NCBI RefSeq assembly: GCF_024508315.1
Contig: NZ_CP101987.1
Span: 1,984,001 to 2,048,000 of the forward strand
Source: Cellulomonas xiejunii
GTDB taxonomy: Bacteria > Actinomycetota > Actinomycetes > Actinomycetales > Cellulomonadaceae
DNA length: 64,000 nucleotides
Direction of reading: 5' to 3'
This document shows positions 1 through 8,435 of the stretch, one piece after another (positions within the stretch are counted from its first letter, which is position 1; every line of letters starts with the position of its first letter). Under the pieces are notes generated by a model. The model worked only from the letters and a program-made list of their open reading frames with translations. It was not told where the DNA came from and did no database searches. The translations under genes were made by a program, and so were the position numbers.

Positions 1-2
1 CC

Positions 3-407
3 AGGCTGCTGCCCGCGGACCTGCGCGACCAGCTGGACACCACGGCGTCGGTCCACGAGGCCGTGGACCGCGCCCAGGTCGAGAGCGACCTCACGGCGGC
101 CCTGCGGGAGATCCTCGACGACCCCGACGAGGTCGCAGCCCTGGCCGAGGACCCGCTGGGCGGTCGGCTGCTCGAGGATCTCGCAGCCGCGTGGTACCGG
201 GTCCAGCTCGCGCGACGCTTTCACAACGAGGCGGTCGCACAGACCCAGCGGGTGCGCCGCGGCGTCGTGGTGCGGCTCCTGCGCCTCGCCGGCCACGCGC
301 CGGAACCGCGCACGCTCGAGCTCGACGACGCCTGGCCGCACGGGCTCCCGCGCCCGGGTGAGGGCTCCCGCCAGGCGCGGCCCGGCACGCACGGCGTCGA
401 GGCCTGA
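3..407 (+). CDS. C-terminal part of an uncharacterised actinobacterial protein (LemA-like), 5' truncated
   Basis: The reading frame is open from the first bases of the window and ends at TGA 405-407, so only the last 134 residues or so are visible. The visible part is helical and charged. It contains ARRFHNEAV near the middle of the second half, which resembles the conserved ARxxYNxxV segment of LemA-type proteins, followed by a basic stretch ([14 protein letters not shown]) and an Arg/Gly-rich tail. An internal GTG at 63 could be read as a start, but the upstream frame is open and the segment before it is similar in character, so truncation by the window edge is more likely. Function is unknown; the LemA comparison is weak. 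Confidence 0.55.
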   Translation, partial: RLLPADLRDQLDTTASVHEAVDRAQVESDLTAALREILDDPDEVAALAEDPLGGRLLEDLAAAWYRVQLARRFHNEAVAQTQRVRRGVVVRLLRLAGHAPEPRTLELDDAWPHGLPRPGEGSRQARPGTHGVEA

Positions 408-426
408 CGTCTCGGCACGCACGGCG
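383..426. repeat. 14-base direct repeat at the end of the first gene
   Basis: CGGCACGCACGGCG occurs at 383-396 and again at 413-426, straddling the stop codon of the first gene. It may be a small slippage duplication; no function is evident. Confidence 0.4.
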
Positions 427-471
427 CGTCCGCGTGACGGGCACCCCCTCCGCGTCCGTACGGCGACGACC

Positions 472-477
472 TAGGAT
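472..477 (+). promoter_or_regulatory. -10 element TAGGAT upstream of pdxS
   Basis: TAGGAT fits the actinobacterial TANNNT -10 pattern. It lies about 100 bases before the pdxS GTG, so the transcript should carry a leader of roughly 95-100 nt. No convincing -35 hexamer is visible. Confidence 0.45.
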
Positions 478-580
478 GAGCGCGTCCCGACCACGGCGGC
501 CGGCGCCGTCGGTCCCGCCCTGCAGCGCACGACCCTGCAGGCGCCGCGCGTCCCGAAACCACGGATCGAAGAGGTCTGAC

Positions 581-1492
581 GTGACCGAGAACCCCCAGCC
601 CGGCGCTGCCGGCGAGGTCGGAACCGCGCGGGTCAAGCGCGGCATGGCCGAGATGCTCAAGGGCGGCGTCATCATGGACGTCGTCACCCCCGAGCAGGCC
701 AAGATCGCCGAGGACGCCGGCGCGGTCGCCGTCATGGCGCTCGAGCGGGTGCCCGCCGACATCCGCGCCCAGGGCGGCGTCGCACGCATGAGCGACCCCG
801 ACCTGATCGACGGGATCATCTCGACGGTGTCCATCCCCGTGATGGCCAAGGCCCGCATCGGTCACTTCGTCGAGGCGCAGGTGCTGCAGTCCCTCGGTGT
901 CGACTACGTCGACGAGTCCGAGGTGCTCACGCCCGCCGACTTCGCGCACCACATCGACAAGTGGGCGTTCACCGTGCCGTTCGTCTGCGGTGCGACCAAC
1001 CTGGGCGAGGCGCTGCGCCGCATCACCGAGGGCGCGGCGATGATCCGCTCGAAGGGTGAGGCCGGCACCGGCGACGTCTCGAACGCGACGACGCACATGC
1101 GCACGCTGCGCGACGAGATCCGCCGCCTGACGTCGCTGCCCGAGGACGAGCTGTACCTGGCCGCCAAGGAGCTGCAGGCGCCGTACGAGCTGGTCAAGGA
1201 GGTCGCGACGGCCGGGAAGCTGCCCGTCGTGCTGTTCACCGCCGGCGGCATCGCGACCCCCGCGGACGCGGCGATGATGATGCAGCTGGGTGCCGAGGGC
1301 GTGTTCGTCGGCTCCGGCATCTTCAAGTCGGGCAACCCCGCGGAGCGCGCGGCCGCCATCGTCAAGGCCACGACGTTCTACGACGACCCGGACGTGATCG
1401 CCAAGGTCTCGCGGGGCCTGGGCGAGGCCATGGTCGGCATCAACGTCGACGACGTGCCCGTCCCGCACCGCCTCGCCGAGCGGGGCTGGTGA
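581..1492 (+). CDS. pdxS: Pyridoxal 5'-phosphate synthase lyase subunit PdxS
   Basis: PdxS makes PLP from ribose 5-phosphate, glyceraldehyde 3-phosphate and ammonia; the ammonia comes from PdxT. The 303-residue product has the family's usual length. After a short variable N-terminus it carries [14 protein letters not shown], with the catalytic-site Asp in MDV, the lysine of VMAKARIGH near residue 90 that forms the Schiff base, and the second lysine in [12 protein letters not shown]-type phosphate loops appear as [13 protein letters not shown] and [11 protein letters not shown]. The GTG start at 581 is chosen because GAAGAGG (568-574) sits six bases upstream and the protein then begins at the usual point. 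The stop overlaps the following Nudix gene by four bases (GTGA), suggesting translational coupling. Confidence 0.97.
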   Translation: MTENPQPGAAGEVGTARVKRGMAEMLKGGVIMDVVTPEQAKIAEDAGAVAVMALERVPADIRAQGGVARMSDPDLIDGIISTVSIPVMAKARIGHFVEAQVLQSLGVDYVDESEVLTPADFAHHIDKWAFTVPFVCGATNLGEALRRITEGAAMIRSKGEAGTGDVSNATTHMRTLRDEIRRLTSLPEDELYLAAKELQAPYELVKEVATAGKLPVVLFTAGGIATPADAAMMMQLGAEGVFVGSGIFKSGNPAERAAAIVKATTFYDDPDVIAKVSRGLGEAMVGINVDDVPVPHRLAERGW

Positions 1493-2103
1493 CGACGCCC
1501 GACCCGCAGCCGGACCCGCAGGGCACCGGGGCCGCCCCCGTCGAGCGCGCAGGCGCCGACGGTGGCGGCCCCGCTCTGGTCCTGGGGCCGCAGTGGCAGC
1601 CCGGACCCGACGGCGTGCTGACCCGTGACGCGGCACGCGTGATCCTGCTGGACGAGGACGACCGGGTGCTCCTCGTCCGCGGCCACGACGTGGACGCCCC
1701 GGACCGCTCGTGGTGGTTCACCGTCGGCGGGGGCATCGACGCCGGGGAGGACGCGCGGTCCGCCGCCGTGCGCGAGGTCCGCGAGGAGACTGGCATCGTG
1801 CTCGACCCGGGCGAGCTGGTCGGGCCTGTCTACACGCGCTCCGCGCTGTTCGACTTCGCGGCCCGCACGTGCCGCCAGCACGAGGACCTGTTCCTGGCCC
1901 GGGTGCGCAGCACCGACCTCGCGCTGACACGCGACGGCTGGACCGACGTGGAACGCGACGTGATCGACGAGCTGCGGTGGTGGGACCTCGACGAGCTGGC
2001 CCGCGTCGAGATCGAGGTCTTCCCCGCCGGCCTGGCAGACCTGGTCCGGGACGTCCTGGTGTGGGACGGCGCGCCGCGGCACCTCGGCCTCATGCGCGAG
2101 TGA
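1489..2103 (+). CDS. Nudix hydrolase
   Basis: This 204-residue Nudix hydrolase would cleave nucleoside-diphosphate-linked compounds; the substrate cannot be read from sequence. A perfect Nudix box (GX5EX7REUXEEXGU) runs from GGIDAGE to REVREETGI near residues 82-104, giving the metal-binding glutamates. A Pro/Gly-rich N-terminus of about 35 residues precedes the fold, and the WFTVGGG strand before the box is typical. The GTG start overlaps the pdxS stop, so the gene is probably co-translated with pdxS and lies between the two PLP synthase genes. Link to PLP metabolism is only suggested by position; a general housecleaning role is equally possible. Confidence 0.9.
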   Translation: MTTPDPQPDPQGTGAAPVERAGADGGGPALVLGPQWQPGPDGVLTRDAARVILLDEDDRVLLVRGHDVDAPDRSWWFTVGGGIDAGEDARSAAVREVREETGIVLDPGELVGPVYTRSALFDFAARTCRQHEDLFLARVRSTDLALTRDGWTDVERDVIDELRWWDLDELARVEIEVFPAGLADLVRDVLVWDGAPRHLGLMRE

Positions 2104-2156
2104 GACGTCCCGACCGGTCACACCGGGAGCGTCACGGCCTGACGGCCGTCGCCGCC

Positions 2157-2162
2157 TAGGAT
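2157..2162 (+). promoter_or_regulatory. -10 element TAGGAT placing the pdxT start at or next to its GTG
   Basis: TAGGAT ends eight bases before the GTG at 2171. With normal -10 to start-site spacing the mRNA would begin at the start codon, so pdxT can be transcribed as a leaderless message independently of pdxS. Confidence 0.5.
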
Positions 2163-2170
2163 CGGCGACC

Positions 2171-2782
2171 GTGAGTCCCACCATCGGTGTCCTGGCACTG
2201 CAGGGCGACGTGCGTGAGCACGTCGCCGTCCTGACCTCGCTCGGAGTCGACGCGGTGGGCGTGCGCCGCCCGGCCGAGCTCGACGCCGTCGACGCGCTCG
2301 TGATCCCCGGCGGGGAGTCGACGACCATCGACAAGCTGCTGCGTGCGTTCGAGCTCGACGAGCCGGTGCGCGAGCGGCTGCGAGCAGGCATGCCGGCCTA
2401 CGGCTCGTGCGCGGGGATGATCCTCCTGGCCGACCGGGTCATCGGCGGGATCGATGGTCAGCGCACGCTCGGTGGCGTCGACATCACGGTGCGTCGCAAC
2501 GCCTTCGGTCGTCAGGTCGACTCGTTCGAGACCGACCTGGTCGTCGACGGCATCGAGGACAGCGCCCAGGTCCCCGTCCACGCGGTCTTCATCCGGGCCC
2601 CCTGGGTGGAGGAGGTCGGACCCGCGGCCACCGTGGTGGGCCGCGTCGCGGACGGCCCCGCCGCCGGTAGGATCGTCGCGGTACGCCAGGGCCCGGCGCT
2701 CGTGACCTCGTTCCATCCCGAGGTGACCGGGGACCCGCGGGTGCACCGACTGTTCGTGCAGATCGTCCGCGACAGCCTCTGA
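2171..2782 (+). CDS. pdxT: Pyridoxal 5'-phosphate synthase glutaminase subunit PdxT
   Basis: PdxT hydrolyses glutamine and channels ammonia to PdxS. The 203-residue class I glutaminase starts with the usual [14 protein letters not shown], has the GGESTT motif near residues 45-50, the nucleophile cysteine in [11 protein letters not shown] near residue 80, and the His/Glu pair in SFHPEVTGD near the C-terminus. Length and motifs fit an active enzyme. No ribosome binding site is visible before the GTG; the start rests on the conserved N-terminus and on the -10 element immediately upstream. It is separated from pdxS by the Nudix gene, unlike the common pdxS-pdxT adjacency. Confidence 0.97.
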   Translation: MSPTIGVLALQGDVREHVAVLTSLGVDAVGVRRPAELDAVDALVIPGGESTTIDKLLRAFELDEPVRERLRAGMPAYGSCAGMILLADRVIGGIDGQRTLGGVDITVRRNAFGRQVDSFETDLVVDGIEDSAQVPVHAVFIRAPWVEEVGPAATVVGRVADGPAAGRIVAVRQGPALVTSFHPEVTGDPRVHRLFVQIVRDSL

Positions 2783-2869
2783 CGTCGCGGCGACCCCCGA
2801 CCCGTCCGCAACGGCGGTGCCGAGGGGAGCGACGCGGGCGGACCAGCGGAGACGAAGGGGTAACGAGTC

Positions 2870-3625
2870 ATGTCGGGTCACTCCAAGTGGGCCACCACCA
2901 AGCACAAGAAGGCCGTCATCGACGCGAAGCGCGGCAAGCTCTTCGCCAAGCTCGTGAAGAACGTGGAGGTGGCCGCCCGCACGGGCGGCGGTGACCCCGC
3001 GGGCAACCCGACGCTCTTCGACGCCATCCAGAAGGCCAAGAAGTCGTCCGTCCCCAACGACAACATCGACCGGGCCGTCAAGCGAGGCTCGGGCCAGGAG
3101 GCCGGCGGCGCCGACTACCAGTCGATCACGTACGAGGGCTACGGCCCGGGCGGGGTCGCCGTGCTGGTCGAGTGCCTGACCGACAACCGCAACCGGGCTG
3201 CGTCCGACGTGCGCGTCGCATTCACCCGCAACGGCGGCCAGATGGCGGACCCGGGGTCCGTCGCGTACATCTTCAGTCGCCGCGGTGTCGTCATGGTGCC
3301 CAAGGAGGGCACCGACGAGGAGGCCGTCATGGAGGCGGTGCTCGACGCGGGCGGCGAGGAGGTCAACGACCTCGGTGAGTCGTTCGAGGTCATCAGCGCC
3401 GCCACGGACCTGGTCCCGGTGCGTTCGGCGCTGCAGGCCGCCGGCATCGACTACGACTCGGCCGACGTCGTGTGGTGGCCCTCGACGCAGGTCGAGGTCG
3501 ACGCGGACGGCGCGCGCAAGGTGCTGCGGCTCATCGACGCGCTCGAGGACTCCGACGACGTGCAGAACGTCTTCGCGAACTTCGACGCGTCCGACGAGGT
3601 CATGGCCGAGCTCGACGCCGAGTGA
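2870..3625 (+). CDS. YebC/PmpR family protein (DUF28)
   Basis: The 251-residue protein begins [15 protein letters not shown], the diagnostic N-terminus of the YebC family, and keeps [17 protein letters not shown] and the acidic [16 protein letters not shown] segment. Family members act as transcription regulators or, as shown more recently for some YebC proteins, help ribosomes through proline-rich stretches. Which applies here cannot be told from sequence. The ATG has a purine-rich site (GACGAAGGGG) about six bases upstream. It sits directly upstream of ruvC as in most actinobacteria, but a strong hairpin separates the two genes. Confidence 0.96.
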   Translation: MSGHSKWATTKHKKAVIDAKRGKLFAKLVKNVEVAARTGGGDPAGNPTLFDAIQKAKKSSVPNDNIDRAVKRGSGQEAGGADYQSITYEGYGPGGVAVLVECLTDNRNRAASDVRVAFTRNGGQMADPGSVAYIFSRRGVVMVPKEGTDEEAVMEAVLDAGGEEVNDLGESFEVISAATDLVPVRSALQAAGIDYDSADVVWWPSTQVEVDADGARKVLRLIDALEDSDDVQNVFANFDASDEVMAELDAE

Positions 3626-3654
3626 CGCACGGCACGCGTCCGCGCGTGCCGACA

Positions 3655-3680
3655 GGCCCCGCCACCGGTGTGGCGGGGCC
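3655..3680 (+). terminator. Perfect 11-bp hairpin between yebC and ruvC
   Basis: GGCCCCGCCAC (3655-3665) pairs perfectly with GTGGCGGGGCC (3670-3680) around a CGGT loop. There is no T-run, which is normal for high-GC actinobacteria. It probably ends or thins yebC transcripts. Confidence 0.75.
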
Positions 3681-3713
3681 CGTCGTGTGCCGGGCTGCTG
3701 CGACGATGACCCG

Positions 3714-4280
3714 GTGCGCGTGCTCGGAGTGGACCCCGGCCTGACCCGTTGCGGCCTGGGCGTCGTCGACTCCCTGCCGGGGCGGCGCGCGCGCCTGGTC
3801 CACGTGTCGGTCGCCCGCTCGGACCCGGCGCTCGACGTCGACCAGCGCCTGCTGCTCATCGAGCGTGCGCTCGAGGAGTGCCTCGAGGAGCACGCGCCCG
3901 ACACCGTCGCGGTGGAGCGGGTCTTCGCCCAGCACAACGTCAGCACCGTGATGGGCACGGCCCAGGTCGCGGGCCTCGCCATGGTCGCCGCCGCGCGGCG
4001 GCGCATCCCGGTCGCGCTGCACACCCCGAGCGAGGTCAAGGCGGCGGTCACCGGGTCGGGCCGCGCCGACAAGGCGCAGGTCCAGACCATGGTCGCGCGG
4101 CTGCTCGGCCTGTCCGAGGTGCCGCGGCCCGCGGACGCGGCGGACGCCCTCGCCCTGGCGATCTGCCACCTGTGGCGACCTGCGGGGGCGCTCGGCGCGC
4201 CCCAGCGCGAGCCCGGGGGACTGACGACCGCGCAGCGGCAGTGGGCGGCGGCGGAGCAGGCGGCCCGGCGACGCGCATGA
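3714..4280 (+). CDS. ruvC: Holliday junction endodeoxyribonuclease RuvC
   Basis: RuvC resolves Holliday junctions as a dimer working with RuvAB. The 188-residue product begins [18 protein letters not shown], giving the first catalytic Asp in GVDPG. The second acidic residue is in VAVERVF (near residue 68), and the last catalytic pair is in [13 protein letters not shown] near the C-terminus. GTG 3714 is chosen because it gives the standard N-terminus; a GTG at 3720 is an alternative two codons in. The C-terminal 35 residues are a variable tail. ruvC, ruvA and ruvB follow in the conserved order. Confidence 0.95.
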   Translation: MRVLGVDPGLTRCGLGVVDSLPGRRARLVHVSVARSDPALDVDQRLLLIERALEECLEEHAPDTVAVERVFAQHNVSTVMGTAQVAGLAMVAAARRRIPVALHTPSEVKAAVTGSGRADKAQVQTMVARLLGLSEVPRPADAADALALAICHLWRPAGALGAPQREPGGLTTAQRQWAAAEQAARRRA

Positions 4281-4290
4281 CGCGTGTCGT

Positions 4291-4306
4291 TCGTACACCT
4301 GTTCGC
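4291..4306. promoter_or_regulatory. Possible LexA (SOS) box before ruvA
   Basis: TCGTAC-ACCT-GTTCGC matches 10 of 12 defined positions of the actinobacterial SOS box TCGAAC-N4-GTTCGA. It lies in the 70-base gap between ruvC and ruvA, 45 bases before the ruvA start. DNA-damage control of ruvAB would be sensible, but two mismatches leave it a candidate only. Confidence 0.4.
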
Positions 4307-4350
4307 CTGGTGTGGCACAGTGTGGCCGTCGTCGACGGGAGGAGTGCGCG

Positions 4351-4962
4351 GTGATCGCGTCGGTACACGGCACGGTGCTGGCGGTGCGGCTGGACGCCGC
4401 CGTCGTGGAGGTCGGGGGTGTGGGCCTGCTCGTCCAGGCGACGCCGGCCACGCTCGCGGGGCTGCGCGTCGGGCAGCCGGGCCGGTTGTTCACGTCGCTC
4501 GTCGTGCGGGAGGACGCGCTGACGCTCTTCGGTTTCGCCGACGACGACGAGCGCGACGTGTTCGAGACCGTGCAGACCGTCTCCGGCGTCGGCCCGCGGC
4601 TCGCCCTGGCCATGCTGGCCGTGCACACGCCCGACGGGCTGCGTCGGGCCGTCGCCCAGGAGGACCTTGCGGCACTGATGCGGGTGCCAGGCATCGGGCG
4701 CAAGGGCGCGCAGCGCATCGTGCTCGAGCTGGGGGAGCGGCTCGGTGCGCCGGCGCCGACGGCAGGCGCTGCTGCCGCGTCGTCGTCGGCGGACCACCGC
4801 GAGCAGGTCGTCGAGGCGCTCGTGGGACTCGGCTGGCCACTGCGCGCAGCGCAGGACGCGGTCGGCTCGGTGCTCGACGGCTCGCCGGCGCCCGTTGGTG
4901 CCGACGAGGTCCCGGGGGTCCTGCGCGCGGCGCTGCGGTCGTTGGGCAGCGCACGTGCGTGA
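4351..4962 (+). CDS. ruvA: Holliday junction branch migration protein RuvA
   Basis: RuvA binds Holliday junctions and loads the RuvB motor. The 203-residue product has the N-terminal OB fold (IASVHGTV to [15 protein letters not shown]), tandem helix-hairpin-helix motifs ([13 protein letters not shown] and [16 protein letters not shown]), an Ala/Ser linker around residue 140 and the C-terminal RuvB-interacting domain ([18 protein letters not shown]). GTG 4351 is preferred over upstream in-frame codons because GGGAGGAG lies seven bases before it and the protein then starts at the family N-terminus. It ends overlapping the proposed ruvB start. Confidence 0.96.
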   Translation: MIASVHGTVLAVRLDAAVVEVGGVGLLVQATPATLAGLRVGQPGRLFTSLVVREDALTLFGFADDDERDVFETVQTVSGVGPRLALAMLAVHTPDGLRRAVAQEDLAALMRVPGIGRKGAQRIVLELGERLGAPAPTAGAAAASSSADHREQVVEALVGLGWPLRAAQDAVGSVLDGSPAPVGADEVPGVLRAALRSLGSARA

Positions 4963-6037
4963 CGCGGGGTCGCCGCGCATCGAGGTGGGCGTCAGCGACG
5001 ACGAGGGCGAGCCGTACGGCGCCGAGTCGCTGGTGCGTCCTGCCGCGGACGAGCCGGAGCGCGCCGCGGAGGCAGCGCTGCGCCCCCGGCGGCTGGAGGA
5101 GTTCGTCGGGCAGCGCGTCGTGCGCGACCAGCTCTCGCTGGTCCTGCAGGCGGCGATGGGACGCGGGCGCGCGCCGGACCACGTGCTGCTGTCGGGTCCG
5201 CCAGGGCTGGGCAAGACGACGCTCGCGATGATCATCGCGGCCGAGCTCGGTGCGTCGCTGCGGGTCACGAGCGGCCCGGCCATCCAGCACGCGGGCGACC
5301 TCGCCGCGGTGCTGTCCTCGCTGGAGGAGGGCGAGGTGCTCTTCATCGACGAGATCCACCGCCTCGCCCGCCCGGCCGAGGAGCTGCTGTACGTCGCGAT
5401 GGAGGACTTCCGGGTCGACGTCATCGTCGGCAAGGGTGCGGGCGCGAGTGCGATCCCGTTGTCGCTGCCGCCGTTCACGGTGGTCGGTGCGACGACCCGG
5501 GCGGGGCTGCTGCCCGCGCCGCTGCGCGACCGCTTCGGCTTCACCGGCCACCTCGACTTCTACGCCGATGACGAGCTCGAGCGGGTCCTGGTCCGGTCCG
5601 CCGGGCTCCTCGGTGTGCCCCTGGACGCGACGGCCGCAGCCGAGATCGCGTCGCGCTCGCGCGGCACGCCCCGCATCGCGAACCGCCTGCTGCGCCGTGT
5701 CCGCGACTGGGCGCAGGTCCGGGGCGACGGCATGCTCTCGCTCGCCGCCGCGCGGTCGGCCCTCGAGGTGTACGAGGTCGACGAGCGGGGTCTGGATCGG
5801 CTCGACCGGTCGGTCCTCGACGCGCTGTGCCGCCGCTTCGGCGGCGGTCCCGTCGGTCTGACGACGCTGGCGGTCGCCGTGGGGGAGGAGCCCGAGACCG
5901 TGGAGACGGTCGCCGAGCCGTTCCTGGTGCGCGAGGGCCTCATCGGGCGTACCTCGCGCGGGCGGGTCGCGCTGCCGCCCGCGTGGGAGCACCTCGGCCT
6001 GCCGGTGCCGACGCCGTCCGACACGCTGTTCGGCTGA
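4955..6037 (+). CDS. ruvB: Holliday junction branch migration DNA helicase RuvB
   Basis: RuvB is the AAA+ ATPase that drives branch migration. The product has Walker A ([10 protein letters not shown]), Walker B ([10 protein letters not shown]), sensor 1 (VGATTRAG), the arginine-finger region (LRDRFGF) and the C-terminal winged helix ([20 protein letters not shown]). Starting at GTG 4955 gives 360 residues and overlaps the ruvA stop by eight bases; GTG 4985 would give 350 residues, nearer the usual length, and cannot be excluded because neither has a clear ribosome binding site. Coupled translation with ruvA is likely either way. Confidence 0.96.
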   Translation: MRDAGSPRIEVGVSDDEGEPYGAESLVRPAADEPERAAEAALRPRRLEEFVGQRVVRDQLSLVLQAAMGRGRAPDHVLLSGPPGLGKTTLAMIIAAELGASLRVTSGPAIQHAGDLAAVLSSLEEGEVLFIDEIHRLARPAEELLYVAMEDFRVDVIVGKGAGASAIPLSLPPFTVVGATTRAGLLPAPLRDRFGFTGHLDFYADDELERVLVRSAGLLGVPLDATAAAEIASRSRGTPRIANRLLRRVRDWAQVRGDGMLSLAAARSALEVYEVDERGLDRLDRSVLDALCRRFGGGPVGLTTLAVAVGEEPETVETVAEPFLVREGLIGRTSRGRVALPPAWEHLGLPVPTPSDTLFG

Positions 6038-6122
6038 CCGACGGGGCGTCGACCCCGAGCGGCTGCGGGCTTGCGGGAACCCTCGGGGGCGGACACGCGT
6101 TGGAGGGGCGGGCCGCGGCGCC

Positions 6123-6128
6123 TAGACT
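6123..6128 (+). promoter_or_regulatory. -10 element TAGACT upstream of yajC
   Basis: TAGACT matches TANNNT and lies 40 bases before the yajC ATG, giving a short leader that includes the GGAG ribosome binding site. Confidence 0.45.
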
Positions 6129-6168
6129 GCGGCCGACGTCCGACTCGATTACGGAGCACCACGACCCC

Positions 6169-6564
6169 ATGCCTGACATCTCGTTCCTCATCATCATGCT
6201 GCTCGCCTTCGGGGCGCTGTGGTTCATGTCGAGCCGCTCCCGCAAGCAGCAGCGCGAGGCCGCGGACTTCCGCAACAACCTCGCGGTCGGCGACGAGGTG
6301 ATGACGGGCTCCGGCCTCTTCGGCACCGTGACCGCCATCGACGGTGACGTGGTGACGCTCGAGTCGACGCCCGGCAGCTCGACCCGGTGGCTGCGCGCGG
6401 CGATCGCCCGCAGGTCCGACCCGGTCGTCGTCGACGACACCGCGGACGACGCGCCGGCCGTGGTCGAGGACGTGCCCGTGGTGGACGTGCCCGACGACCT
6501 GTCCTCCCTGCCGCCGGAGCCGCCGGCGCCCGGAGACGAGGGCCGCGACCGCGACAGCAAGTGA
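6169..6564 (+). CDS. yajC: Preprotein translocase accessory subunit YajC
   Basis: YajC is a small membrane protein associated with SecDF. The 131-residue protein has one N-terminal membrane segment (ISFLIIMLLAFGALWFM, residues 4-20), the basic RSRKQQREAADFRNNL stretch and the YajC core VGDEVMTGSGLFGTVTAI. A long acidic, Pro-rich tail follows from about residue 85, a common actinobacterial extension. ATG 6169 is preceded by GGAG. It heads a yajC-secD-secF block, though two hairpins lie before secD. Confidence 0.93.
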   Translation: MPDISFLIIMLLAFGALWFMSSRSRKQQREAADFRNNLAVGDEVMTGSGLFGTVTAIDGDVVTLESTPGSSTRWLRAAIARRSDPVVVDDTADDAPAVVEDVPVVDVPDDLSSLPPEPPAPGDEGRDRDSK

Positions 6565-6570
6565 CTCCCT

Positions 6571-6625
6571 GGCCCGGGCGATGACGCCCGGGCCCCGACC
6601 CCACCGGCCGTCCCCGCGGCCGGTG
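6571..6625 (+). terminator. Two consecutive hairpins between yajC and secD
   Basis: GGCCCGGGCG/CGCCCGGGCC (6571-6594, loop ATGA) is a perfect 10-bp stem, followed by CACCGGCCG/CGGCCGGTG (6602-6625, 9 bp). They fill most of the 83-base gap. They could act as a partial terminator or as an mRNA processing or stability element that lowers or separates secDF expression from yajC. Confidence 0.5.
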
Positions 6626-6647
6626 CGCGCACGAGAGAAGAACTCCG

Positions 6648-8435
6648 TTGGCTCCTCCTCCCCGCCGCCGTGAACGGCCGGTCCGCACGCTCGTCACCCT
6701 CGCGGTGCTGATCGTCGCGCTGTTCGCGTCGATCTTCGCCGGTACCCGATGGGGTGACGCGTCCCTCACGCCGAACCTCGCGCTCGACCTCGAGGGCGGG
6801 ACGCAGATCATCCTCCAGCCGGTGCCCGAGGCGAAGGGTGACGTCACTGCCGAGACGATCAACCAGGCGATCGCGGTCATCCGGCAGCGTGTCGACGCCT
6901 CCGGTGTCGCCGAGGCCGAGATCACGAGCCAGGGTGGCGACAAGATCGTCGTCGGTCTGCCGGGGCGGCCCAGCGAGGAGACGCTCGACCTGGTCCGCAC
7001 CTCGGCCCAGATGGAGTTCCGCCCCGTCCTGGTGATGGGCGCCGCGGCACCGACCGCGGACCCGACCGCGGACCCGGCCACGGACGACGCGGCCCCGTCG
7101 GACCAGCCCACCAAGGCAGCACCGGACAGCCCCAGCGACGTGGCCTACTACGTGACGCCGGCCGTGCAGAAGGAGTTCGAGGCGCTGGACTGCACGCTGC
7201 CGGAGAACCGGACGGGCGGCGTGCCGGGCGACCCGGAGAAGGCCGTCGTCGCGTGCGACGTCGAAGGCACGGCGAAGTTCATCCTCGGCCCTGTCGAGAT
7301 CCCCGGCGCCGACATCAAGAGCGCCACCTCCGGCACGGGCGCCACGTCCACCGGCGCGTCGACCGGTCAGTGGGTCGTCAACCTCGAGTTCACCGGTGCC
7401 GGCACGCCGAAGTTCACGGAGGTCACCACCCGCCTGGCCGGCCAGGGCACTGCGCCGCTGAACCAGTTCGCGGTCGTCCTCGACGCGCTCGTGATCTCGG
7501 CGCCGTCGGTCAACGAGGTCATCCCCAACGGTCAGGCGCAGATCTCCGGCTCGTTCACACGGGAGACGGCGGCGACGCTCGCGAACCAGCTGAACTTCGG
7601 CTCGCTCCCGATCAGCTTCGAGGAGCAGAGCGTCCAGCAGATCTCGGCGACGCTCGGGTCGGAGCAGCTCCAGAAGGGCCTGCTGGCCGGTGTGTTCGGC
7701 CTGCTGCTCGTCGTCGTGTACTCGCTCTTCCAGTACCGCACGCTCGGGCTGGTCACGGTCGCCTCGCTGCTCGTCGCGGCCGTCATCACGTACGGCGTCA
7801 TCGCCCTGCTGTCCTGGGTGCAGGGCTACCGCCTGTCGCTGCCGGGTGTCGCGGGCATCATCGTCGCGATCGGCATCACCGCGGACTCGTTCATCGTGTA
7901 CTTCGAACGGATCCGCGACGAGCTGCGCGACGGCCGCTCCCTGGGTGCGGCCATCGAGAAGGGCTGGGAGCGTGCGCGCCGCACGATCCTGGCGTCCGAC
8001 GCGGTCAACTTCACCGCCGCGATCGTGCTCTACCTGCTGGCCGTCGGCGGCGTGCGCGGCTTCGCGTTCACGCTCGGCCTGACGACCATCGTGGACCTCG
8101 TCGTGGTCTTCATGTTCACGCACCCGCTCATGGTGCTGCTCGGTCGGACGCGCTTCTTCGCCGACGGGCACCCGGCCTCGGGTCTCGACCCGCGTCGGCT
8201 GGGCGTCGACGTGGCGCGCTACGCCGGACGCGGCCGGGTGAAGCAGGGCGTCGAGCAGCGCACGGGCTCCGCGTCCGCGCGCGAGCCGGTCGCGGTCGGT
8301 GCACCCGGCCTGACCATCGCCGAGCGGCGCGCCGCCGCACGTGCGGCCGGGACGGCCTCCGCGCCACCGCAGGACCCACCCACGACCACTGACGACGAGC
8401 CCACCACCGGCCGTCCCGAGGGGAGCGACCGCTGA
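6648..8435 (+). CDS. secD: Protein translocase subunit SecD
   Basis: SecD works with SecF to use the proton gradient to help release exported proteins. The 595-residue protein has an N-terminal membrane helix (residues 12-30), the DLEGGTQIIL motif that begins the periplasmic P1 domain, an acidic/Thr-rich insertion near residues 125-165, and five more membrane helices from about residue 345 including GIIVAIGITADSFIVYFERIRDE. A 90-residue cytoplasmic tail follows. The start is an unusual TTG at 6648, supported by GAGAGAAG seven bases upstream and by the MAPPPRRR-type N-terminus seen in relatives. The stop overlaps secF by one base. Confidence 0.95.
   Translation: MAPPPRRRERPVRTLVTLAVLIVALFASIFAGTRWGDASLTPNLALDLEGGTQIILQPVPEAKGDVTAETINQAIAVIRQRVDASGVAEAEITSQGGDKIVVGLPGRPSEETLDLVRTSAQMEFRPVLVMGAAAPTADPTADPATDDAAPSDQPTKAAPDSPSDVAYYVTPAVQKEFEALDCTLPENRTGGVPGDPEKAVVACDVEGTAKFILGPVEIPGADIKSATSGTGATSTGASTGQWVVNLEFTGAGTPKFTEVTTRLAGQGTAPLNQFAVVLDALVISAPSVNEVIPNGQAQISGSFTRETAATLANQLNFGSLPISFEEQSVQQISATLGSEQLQKGLLAGVFGLLLVVVYSLFQYRTLGLVTVASLLVAAVITYGVIALLSWVQGYRLSLPGVAGIIVAIGITADSFIVYFERIRDELRDGRSLGAAIEKGWERARRTILASDAVNFTAAIVLYLLAVGGVRGFAFTLGLTTIVDLVVVFMFTHPLMVLLGRTRFFADGHPASGLDPRRLGVDVARYAGRGRVKQGVEQRTGSASAREPVAVGAPGLTIAERRAAARAAGTASAPPQDPPTTTDDEPTTGRPEGSDR

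Noticed and set aside
2156-4318. A 720-codon minus-strand open frame opposite pdxT, yebC and ruvC
   Set aside because: Three well-recognised genes occupy the plus strand; the antisense frame has no motif, start signal or family resemblance.
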